A stretch of 9,624 bases of DNA. Source: Lentisphaeria bacterium (GTDB lineage Bacteria > Verrucomicrobiota > Lentisphaeria > Victivallales > UBA1829). Of the stretch, positions 1-5,716 are shown in pieces (the stretch's first letter is position 1; each line of letters opens with the position of its first letter). Below the pieces are notes generated by a model. The model saw only the letters and a list, made by a program, of their open reading frames with translations. It had not been told where the DNA came from and did not search any database. The stretch covers positions 1 to 9,624 of the forward strand of contig JAFYBD010000093.1 of the NCBI GenBank assembly GCA_017540385.1. The letters run 5' to 3'. Made by a program: the position numbers and the translations under genes.

Positions 1-1862
1 AGGGGCTTCTGCATCCGCGCCGCCTCCGCGACGGCGTCCACAAGGGCGTGATCGACGGCGGCAACCAGAGCGGCATCCCCTACGCCGTCGGCTGGGAATA
101 CTTCGACGACCGTTACATCGGCAAGCCGCTCGTCTACTGCGGCACCGTCGGCACGCTCCCGCGCAAGGTCGGCGACCGCAACGGCTGGGAGAAGTTCATC
201 GAGCCCGGCGACTACATCGTGATGACCGGCGGCCGCATCGGCAAGGACGGCATCCACGGCGCGACGTTCTCCAGCGAGGAACTGCACAAGGACAGCCCGG
301 TTCAGGCCGTTCAGATCGGCGACCCGATCACGCAGAAACGCATGAGCGACTTCATCCACGAAGCCCGCGAACGCCTCCTCTACCGGTTCGTCACGGACAA
401 CGGCGCCGGCGGCCTCTCCTCCAGCGTGGGCGAGATGGCGGACGTCTGCGGCGGCTGCGACATGGATCTCGCGAAGGCCCCGCTCAAATACTCAGGTCTC
501 CAGCCGTGGGAAATCCTCGTCTCCGAGGCGCAGGAACGCATGAGTTTCGCCGTCGCCCCGGAACGCCTCGACGAATTCCTCGCCCTGGCGGCCGCCCGCG
601 ACGTCGAGGCCACCGTGCTCGGCAAATTCAACCACTCCGGCAAGTTCCACATCACCTACGGCGACCGCGTGGTGGCCGACATCGACATCAAGTTCATGCA
701 CGAGGGCCTGCCGAAACTCCACCTGAAGGCCGAATGGAAGCCCCCGGTCTTCGACGAGCCCGTCATCTCCGGCCGCGACCTCTCCGCCGACCTGGTGAAG
801 CTCATGGGCCGCCTGAACATCTGCTCCGACGAATACAAGGCCCGCCAGTACGACCACGAGGTGAAGGGCCTGAGCATCATCAAGCCGTTCACCGGCGTCT
901 GCCGCGACGTGGCCTCCGACGCCACCGTCACGCTCGCCGAACCTCTCGCGAAGGAGGGCATCGTGCTTTCCGCGGGCATCCTGCCCCGCTACAGCGACAT
1001 CGACACCTATCACATGATGGCCTCGATCATCGACCTCGCCGTGCGGCGTTCCGTGGCGGCAGGCGCCGATCCCGACCACATCGCCGGCCTCGACAATTTC
1101 TGCTGGCCCGACCCGGTCCAGAGCGAAAAGACGCCCGACGGCGAATACAAGCTCGCCCAGCTCGTCCGGGCGAACATGGCGCTCTACGACTGCACGAAGG
1201 CTTTCAAGGTCCCCTGCATCTCCGGCAAGGACAGCATGAAGAACGACAGCACCCGCGGCGGCCGCAAGATATCCATCCCGCCCACGGTTCTCTTCAGCAC
1301 CATCGCACGCATCGACGACGTCTCGCACGCCGTCTCCCTGGACGCCAAATTCGCAGGCGACGCCGTCTACGTCCTGGGCGAGACGAAACCCGAGCTCGGT
1401 GGCGGCGAGTATTTCGCCATGCTGGACGCGGTCGGCAACAACGTCCCTAAGGTCGACGTCCCGAAGGCCTCCGCGCTTTACCACGCGCTCGCCGAAGTCA
1501 TCAAGGCCGACATCCCGTCCTCGATCATCTCCCCCGCGCTCGGCGGTCTCGCCGTGGCCGCGGCCAAATCCGCCATCGGCGGCCGTCTGGGCATGACGAT
1601 CGATCTCGACAAGCTCCCCGGCATCGAAAACCTCAAGGACGCGGAAGAGCTCTTCTCCGAGTCGAACTCGCGTTTCATCCTGACCTGCCGCCCCGACCGC
1701 TGCGCCGAGCTCGAAAAGATGCTCGCCGGCCAGGTCTTCGCCAAGGTCGGCGCGACCACGGAGGCGCAGGACCTCGTCTTCACCCGCGGCGGAAAAACCG
1801 TTGCGAAGGCCTCCCTCGCCGACCTCATCACCGCTTACAAATCGACGCTCGAAGGCGTCTGA
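1..1862 (+). CDS. purL: Phosphoribosylformylglycinamidine synthase, PurL catalytic subunit (5' end missing)
   Basis: This enzyme converts FGAR, ATP and an ammonia source to FGAM in cytoplasmic de novo purine synthesis. The reading frame (first full codon at 3) is open to the left edge, and residues before the GTG at 48 already match the family (HPRRLRDGV, then GGNQSGIP), so the gene begins upstream and GTG 48 is not its start. Visible in order: the end of the first AIR-synthase N domain, its C domain with GGRIGKDGIHGATF (about 228-270), VQIGDP and DNGAGGLS (396-419), and SEAQERM. A second synthase half follows, with GLSIIKPFTG, GLDNFCWP and SGKDSM (about 1222-1240), then a second C domain. 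The chain stops right after that domain, so no PurQ-type glutaminase is fused here and a separate PurQ is expected. GKDSM and the overall layout resemble long PurL forms more than the B. subtilis form. Whether PurS is fused at the missing N-terminus cannot be seen. It leads a probable operon; dapB follows after 12 nt. Confidence 0.95.
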   Translation, partial: GLLHPRRLRDGVHKGVIDGGNQSGIPYAVGWEYFDDRYIGKPLVYCGTVGTLPRKVGDRNGWEKFIEPGDYIVMTGGRIGKDGIHGATFSSEELHKDSPVQAVQIGDPITQKRMSDFIHEARERLLYRFVTDNGAGGLSSSVGEMADVCGGCDMDLAKAPLKYSGLQPWEILVSEAQERMSFAVAPERLDEFLALAAARDVEATVLGKFNHSGKFHITYGDRVVADIDIKFMHEGLPKLHLKAEWKPPVFDEPVISGRDLSADLVKLMGRLNICSDEYKARQYDHEVKGLSIIKPFTGVCRDVASDATVTLAEPLAKEGIVLSAGILPRYSDIDTYHMMASIIDLAVRRSVAAGADPDHIAGLDNFCWPDPVQSEKTPDGEYKLAQLVRANMALYDCTKAFKVPCISGKDSMKNDSTRGGRKISIPPTVLFSTIARIDDVSHAVSLDAKFAGDAVYVLGETKPELGGGEYFAMLDAVGNNVPKVDVPKASALYHALAEVIKADIPSSIISPALGGLAVAAAKSAIGGRLGMTIDLDKLPGIENLKDAEELFSESNSRFILTCRPDRCAELEKMLAGQVFAKVGATTEAQDLVFTRGGKTVAKASLADLITAYKSTLEGV

Positions 1863-1874
1863 GGAGTCCCATCC

Positions 1875-2678
1875 ATGATCCGCACCATCATCACAGGTTC
1901 CGCAGGCCGCATGGGAAAGGCCCTCGTGGCCGCGGTCGCCGCCAATCCTGAATTCACGCTCGTCGGCGCCACGGAATACCCCGCCAGCCCGCTCATCGGA
2001 CAGGACGCCGGCACCGTCGCCGGACTCGCCCCGCTCGGCGTGCCCATCTCGCCCGCGCTCACCGATGAAATGCTCGCCGGAGCCGACGCCATCATCGACT
2101 TCAGCACCGGTTCCGTGCTCGACAATGCGAAAGCCGCCGCGAAGGCCGGTCTCTCCATCGTGATCGGCACGACCGCCCTCACCGACGACGACAAGGCCGC
2201 CCTCCGCGAGCTCTCCGCCAACGGGGCGCGCATCGTCCAGACGTTCAACTACAGCGTGGGCGTGAACCTGCTCTTCTACCTCTCCGGCAAGACCGCCGGA
2301 CTCCTCGCCGACGATTTCGACATGGAGATCATCGAAGCGCATCACAACCAGAAAAAGGACGCCCCGAGCGGCACGGCCGTCCGCCTGGCCGAAGTCCTCT
2401 GCGAAGCGGCCAACCGCACGCAGGACGACCTGATCTACGGCCGTCAGGGCGTCGTGGGCGCGCGCACCCGTCGCGAGATCGGCATCCATGCCGTGCGCGG
2501 AGGTGACATCGTGGGCGACCACACCGTGCTCTTCGCGGGCGACGGCGAACGCATCGAGCTCACGCACCGGGCGTCCAGCCGCATGACGTTCGCCCGCGGC
2601 GCGCTCCGGGCCGCCAAGTGGCTTTCCGGCGCGTCCGCCGGTTACTACGACATGCAGGACGTGCTCGGGCTGAAGTGA
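1875..2678 (+). CDS. dapB: 4-hydroxy-tetrahydrodipicolinate reductase
   Basis: DapB reduces the product of DapA with NAD(P)H to tetrahydrodipicolinate, on the route to diaminopimelate (cell wall) and lysine. The 267-residue length is normal. The N-terminal Rossmann fold shows GSAGRMG at 8-14, then DFST (75-78) and GTT (98-100). The catalytic and substrate loop EAHHNQKKDAPSGTA spans about 154-168. H156 aligns with the E. coli general acid His159 and K160 with Lys163, while G166/T167 contact substrate. The C-terminal block HAVRGGDIVGDH and SSRMTFARGA is typical. After beta-2 the sequence reads GATEYP, so the acidic residue that holds the adenine ribose is kept (E34) but the neighbouring Arg39 of E. 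coli is Tyr. That leans towards NADH use, which is inference. The start is ATG with GAGGAG at 1861-1866, and this Shine-Dalgarno overlaps the purL stop codon, so translation is probably coupled to purL. Confidence 0.97.
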   Translation: MIRTIITGSAGRMGKALVAAVAANPEFTLVGATEYPASPLIGQDAGTVAGLAPLGVPISPALTDEMLAGADAIIDFSTGSVLDNAKAAAKAGLSIVIGTTALTDDDKAALRELSANGARIVQTFNYSVGVNLLFYLSGKTAGLLADDFDMEIIEAHHNQKKDAPSGTAVRLAEVLCEAANRTQDDLIYGRQGVVGARTRREIGIHAVRGGDIVGDHTVLFAGDGERIELTHRASSRMTFARGALRAAKWLSGASAGYYDMQDVLGLK

Positions 2679-2703
2679 CTCCTCGTTCATAAGGCGACCG
2701 ATT

Positions 2704-3057
2704 ATGCCGATCAACCTCAGAATCGAGAAACTTGTCAACCGGACCGAATGGCAGCCGGAGTCCGGTCAGGTCGTCATCGACCAGACCCTGGAGCTGAACT
2801 GCGACTGCGGCACCACGATCATCGTGGAGCAGCACATCGACGGCATGACCATGATCGAGGGCGTCCGCCACTCCATCAAGGCCGGTTTCAATACCCTCGA
2901 CCTGAAACAGATGCGCATCGTGAACCCCCGCACCGTCCGCCCCGACGGCGAACCCGCCGTCTACGACCTGGCCGTCCGCGTCTACGCAGTCGGCCTCGAC
3001 CCCATCCTCGTTTCGGAAACCGTTTCGTTCCTCAACCTCATAAAGGATCATTCATGA
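2704..3057 (+). CDS. Conserved-looking small protein of unknown function (117 aa)
   Basis: I do not recognise this 117-residue protein. It looks like a real gene. It has an AAGG Shine-Dalgarno (2691-2694) nine bases before the ATG, it fills the space between dapB and icd, its codon choice matches its neighbours, and its TGA overlaps the icd ATG as ATGA (3054-3057). It has no signal peptide and no membrane segment. The chain alternates hydrophobic and polar residues (for example VVIDQTLEL, TTIIVEQHI, YDLAVRVYAV), suggesting a mostly beta soluble domain. A CDC pair at residues 33-35 is the only cysteine feature, too little to call a metal site. Acidic and basic residues are roughly balanced. 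Translational coupling to isocitrate dehydrogenase hints at matched expression or a partner role, which is inference only. The longer reading frame in another phase starting at 2748 is not this gene: its upstream part is a shadow running into icd. Confidence 0.8.
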   Translation: MPINLRIEKLVNRTEWQPESGQVVIDQTLELNCDCGTTIIVEQHIDGMTMIEGVRHSIKAGFNTLDLKQMRIVNPRTVRPDGEPAVYDLAVRVYAVGLDPILVSETVSFLNLIKDHS

Positions 3058-4304
3058 GCTATCAGAAAATCCGTCCGGTCGACGGCGACCGCATCACTGC
3101 GAATCCCGACGGCAGTCTCAACGTCCCCGACCAGCCGATCATCCCGTTCATCGAGGGCGACGGCATCGGCCCGGACATCACGAAGGCCTCCATGCACATC
3201 TGGAACACCGCCATCGAAAAAGCCTACGGCGGCAAGCGCAAAATCGCCTGGATGGAAGTCTTCGCCGGCGAAAAATCCTGCGAAGTCTACGGCGAGGGCG
3301 TCTGGCTCCCCGACGAAACCCTCGACGCCATCGCGGAGCACCGCATCGCCATCAAGGGACCGCTCACGACTCCGGTCGGAAAGGGCATCCGCTCCCTGAA
3401 CGTGACCCTCCGCCAGAAGCTCGACCTCTACGTCTGCCTCCGCCCGGTCCGCTATTTCCAGGGCGTCCCGTCCCCGGTGAAGCACCCCGAGCTCACCGAC
3501 ATGGTCGTCTTCCGCGAGAATACCGAGGACATCTACGCCGGCATCGAATGGGCCTCCGGCACCCCTGAGGTGCAGAAAGTCGTCTCGTTCCTCCAGAACG
3601 AAATGGGCGTCTCCAAGATCCGCTTCCCGGAGACCTCCGCCATCGGCGTGAAGCCGGTCTCGAAAGAGGGCTCCGAACGCCTCATCCGCGCCGCCATCCG
3701 CTACGCCGTGGACAATCACCGCAAGAGCGTCACGTTCGTCCACAAGGGCAACATCATGAAGTTCACCGAGGGCGGTTTCCGCGACTGGGGCTACGCGCTC
3801 GCGAAACGCGAGTTCCCGGAGCAGACCGTGACCTGGGATGAGTGCGGCGGCGTGGTCCCCGAGGGAAAGATCCTCGTCAAGGACTGCATCTGCGACGCAT
3901 TCCTCCAGCAGATCCTGACCCGTCCGGCCGAATACGACGTGATCGCCACGATGAACCTGAACGGCGACTACGTGTCCGACGCGCTCGCCGCCAGCGTGGG
4001 CGGCATCGGCATCGCCCCCGGCGCGAACATCAACTACTCCGACGGCATGGCCATCTTCGAAGCCACGCACGGCACCGCCCCGAAGTACAAGGGCCTCGAC
4101 AAGGTCAATCCCTGCTCCCTCGCGCTCTCCGGCGAAATGCTCCTCCGCCACATCGGATGGACCGAAGCCGCGGACCTCGTCATCCGCGGCATCGAACGCG
4201 CCATCGCGTCCAGGCACGTCACCTACGACTTCGCCCGTCAGATGGAGGGCGCGGTGGAACTCCGCTGCTCCGAATTCGCGCGGGTCGTCGCGGACGGCAT
4301 GTAA
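3054..4304 (+). CDS. icd: Isocitrate dehydrogenase (NADP+), E. coli type
   Basis: This enzyme oxidatively decarboxylates isocitrate to 2-oxoglutarate in the TCA cycle, supplying NADPH and the carbon skeleton for glutamate. The start at 3054 gives 416 residues, exactly the E. coli length, with AAAGGA at 3042-3047 in front. The frame stays open further upstream, but that part matches nothing and overlaps the preceding gene. Substrate residues lie in GIRSLNVTLR (111-120: S114, N116, R120), CLRPVR (R130) and VVFRENTEDIY (R154, Y161). K231 and the metal-binding aspartates of NLNGDYVSDA (D305, D309) are present. The cofactor determinants K344, Y345, V351, Y391 and R395 match the E. coli NADP set. 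S114 corresponds to E. coli Ser113, the target of isocitrate dehydrogenase kinase/phosphatase, but no aceK is visible here. The loop GANINYSDGMAIF is two residues longer than in E. coli. The GNAT gene follows after 17 nt. Confidence 0.98.
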   Translation: MSYQKIRPVDGDRITANPDGSLNVPDQPIIPFIEGDGIGPDITKASMHIWNTAIEKAYGGKRKIAWMEVFAGEKSCEVYGEGVWLPDETLDAIAEHRIAIKGPLTTPVGKGIRSLNVTLRQKLDLYVCLRPVRYFQGVPSPVKHPELTDMVVFRENTEDIYAGIEWASGTPEVQKVVSFLQNEMGVSKIRFPETSAIGVKPVSKEGSERLIRAAIRYAVDNHRKSVTFVHKGNIMKFTEGGFRDWGYALAKREFPEQTVTWDECGGVVPEGKILVKDCICDAFLQQILTRPAEYDVIATMNLNGDYVSDALAASVGGIGIAPGANINYSDGMAIFEATHGTAPKYKGLDKVNPCSLALSGEMLLRHIGWTEAADLVIRGIERAIASRHVTYDFARQMEGAVELRCSEFARVVADGM

Positions 4305-4321
4305 TCCCGCGTCCGCTCCGT

Positions 4322-4771
4322 ATGGATCCCGATCCCAGACCGCCGCAAGTCACGTTCGCGGTCACGAAGGACCTCCCGCGCGCGGAGGTCCTCGCCCTCT
4401 ACCGCGCCGCAGGATGGTTCGCGCAGGACGACCCGGCTCCGCAGCTTGACGCCATGATCGCGAATTCGTTCGCGGTCTCCGCGGCTTTCGATCCCGCCGG
4501 ACGGCTCCTCGGCATGGCCCGGGCGCTTTCCGACGGCGTGAGCGACGCGTATATCCTGGACGTGGTGGTCCGCCCGGATCACCGCCGCCAGGGCATCGGC
4601 CGCCGCCTCGTCTCCGCCCTCGCGGAACACCTCGCGACGTTCGGGATCGACTGGATCGTCTGCATCGGCGTCCCCGGCACCGAAAGTCTTTACCAATCCG
4701 CCGGAGGGGAACCCATGACCGGCCACACGCCGTTCCGGTTCGCCCTCAAACCTGGGGAGGTTGCGCCATGA
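4322..4771 (+). CDS. GNAT-family N-acetyltransferase
   Basis: This is a 149-residue single-domain acyltransferase that presumably moves an acetyl group from acetyl-CoA to an amine; the substrate is unknown. The GNAT motif A is clear: a beta strand AYILDVVVRPDH followed by RRQGIGRRL (the R/Q-x-x-G-x-G/A pyrophosphate loop, about residues 83-92) and the helix VSALAEHL. Earlier, LLGMARALSDG is the typical beta strand ahead of it. Near the end, LYQSAGGEPMTGHTPFRFAL matches the usual 'Y..aGF.p....' tail. The ATG at 4322 follows icd by 17 nt and I see no Shine-Dalgarno before it. The frame runs open upstream through icd but offers no better start close by, so this start is favoured because the protein then begins just before its first predicted strand (VTFAVTKDL). 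Translation may depend on ribosomes finishing icd. The TGA overlaps the next gene's ATG (4768-4771). Confidence 0.88.
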   Translation: MDPDPRPPQVTFAVTKDLPRAEVLALYRAAGWFAQDDPAPQLDAMIANSFAVSAAFDPAGRLLGMARALSDGVSDAYILDVVVRPDHRRQGIGRRLVSALAEHLATFGIDWIVCIGVPGTESLYQSAGGEPMTGHTPFRFALKPGEVAP

Positions 4772-5682
4772 CACCCGAACGCCCCCTGCCGGAGGGATTC
4801 ACCCCGCTCACGCTCGACGACCGCGACGTCCTCGCGCCGTTCCTGCTCGCCTCCGGCCGCCAGAGCTGCGAATTCGCGTTCACGAATCTCTTCCTTTGGA
4901 GCGGGACCTACCGCCCGTGCTGGCGTTTCGTGGGCTCGCACCTCTATCTGCTGCTGTGCGGGGCGGACATCCTGATGTTCGCTCCGGGCGGCGCGAGGGG
5001 GCCGAAGCCCGACGAACTCCTCGCCGTCTCCGACCGCCTGATCCGGGCGGGCTACAGCGGCTCGTTCGACCACGTCGACCTCGAATACCTGAAGACGTTC
5101 CCGGACGTCGGGACGCGGTTCTCCGCCGAACGCATGGACGATCGCTACGACGAATACATCTACTGCGTGGACGCGCTCGTCGGACTCCACGGCAAACTCC
5201 TCTCGAAGAAACGCAACCTCATCGCGCAGTTCTGCGAGGATTACCCGGACGCCGCGCTGGAACCGCTCACCCGCGCCAATCTCCCCGAGGCTCTGGCCGT
5301 GCAGGACGACTGGTTCGCCGCGCAGGAACAGCCCGTCTCGGTCGAAGCCGCGCACGAAGCCGCCGCCATCCGGATGCTCGCGGAGCATTTCGAATCGCTC
5401 CCGGTCGAGGGGCTCGTGCTGAGGGCGGGCGGACGCGTGGTGTCGTTCGCCGTTTACAGCCCTGTTTCGCCGGACCTCTGGACCGTTCACTTCGAGAAGA
5501 CGCGCTACGAATACAAGGGCGCGTCGCAGTTTATCACGCACAAGACCGCCGTGGCGCTTCAGGGGCGCGCCTGCCTCATCAACCGCGAGCAGGACCTCGG
5601 CATCCCGGGGCTGCGTCAGGCGAAACGCTCCTACGACCCGCTCTTCCTGCTTCAGAACTACTCTCTGATCCGCAAATCCTGA
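4768..5682 (+). CDS. DUF2156 family protein (phosphatidylglycerol lysyltransferase C-domain-like)
   Basis: This 304-residue protein matches the DUF2156/LPG_synthase_C family, whose fold is two GNAT-like halves. In MprF this domain transfers lysine from Lys-tRNA to phosphatidylglycerol. Stand-alone soluble versions like this one are widespread and mostly uncharacterised, so the substrate should not be assumed. Family landmarks are SCEFAFTNLFLW (33-44), DEYIY (128-132), LHGKLLSKKRNLIAQF (140-155), VVSFAVYSP (224-232) and INREQDLGIPGLRQAKRSY (271-289). There is no transmembrane flippase region and no signal peptide, so it is probably cytoplasmic. The ATG lies inside the ATGA overlap with the GNAT gene, and the sequence GGGGAGG just upstream (about 4754-4760) is a good ribosome site. 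Pairing with a GNAT gene suggests the two acyltransferases work in a shared step or are simply co-expressed. It is the last gene of the plus-strand run, and a convergent gene ends 34 nt beyond it. Confidence 0.88.
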   Translation: MTPERPLPEGFTPLTLDDRDVLAPFLLASGRQSCEFAFTNLFLWSGTYRPCWRFVGSHLYLLLCGADILMFAPGGARGPKPDELLAVSDRLIRAGYSGSFDHVDLEYLKTFPDVGTRFSAERMDDRYDEYIYCVDALVGLHGKLLSKKRNLIAQFCEDYPDAALEPLTRANLPEALAVQDDWFAAQEQPVSVEAAHEAAAIRMLAEHFESLPVEGLVLRAGGRVVSFAVYSPVSPDLWTVHFEKTRYEYKGASQFITHKTAVALQGRACLINREQDLGIPGLRQAKRSYDPLFLLQNYSLIRKS

Positions 5683-5716
5683 GCGGGATCTCCCCCGACA
5701 ATGCGTCGCTTCGCCG

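Noticed and set aside
492..2738. 748-residue open frame on the minus strand opposite purL and dapB
   Set aside because: It lies antisense to two well-identified genes. Its translation is a low-complexity run of Gly, Ala, Val, Asp, Glu, Arg and His with no family motif, as expected opposite C/G-ending codons in GC-rich DNA.
2748..3053. N-terminal extension of icd in the same frame
   Set aside because: The extra 102 residues are Arg/Pro/His-rich shadow sequence over the 117-residue gene. Starting at 3054 gives the standard 416 residues with a good ribosome site.
3048..4217. 389-residue open frame on the minus strand opposite icd
   Set aside because: It is antisense to a full-length, motif-complete isocitrate dehydrogenase and shows no family signature.
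5667..5690. Imperfect hairpin GATCCGC / GCGGGATC at the convergent junction, considered as a terminator
   Set aside because: The stem is about seven pairs with one bulge and is not followed by a T-run on either strand. It overlaps the end of the DUF2156 gene, so the support is too weak.
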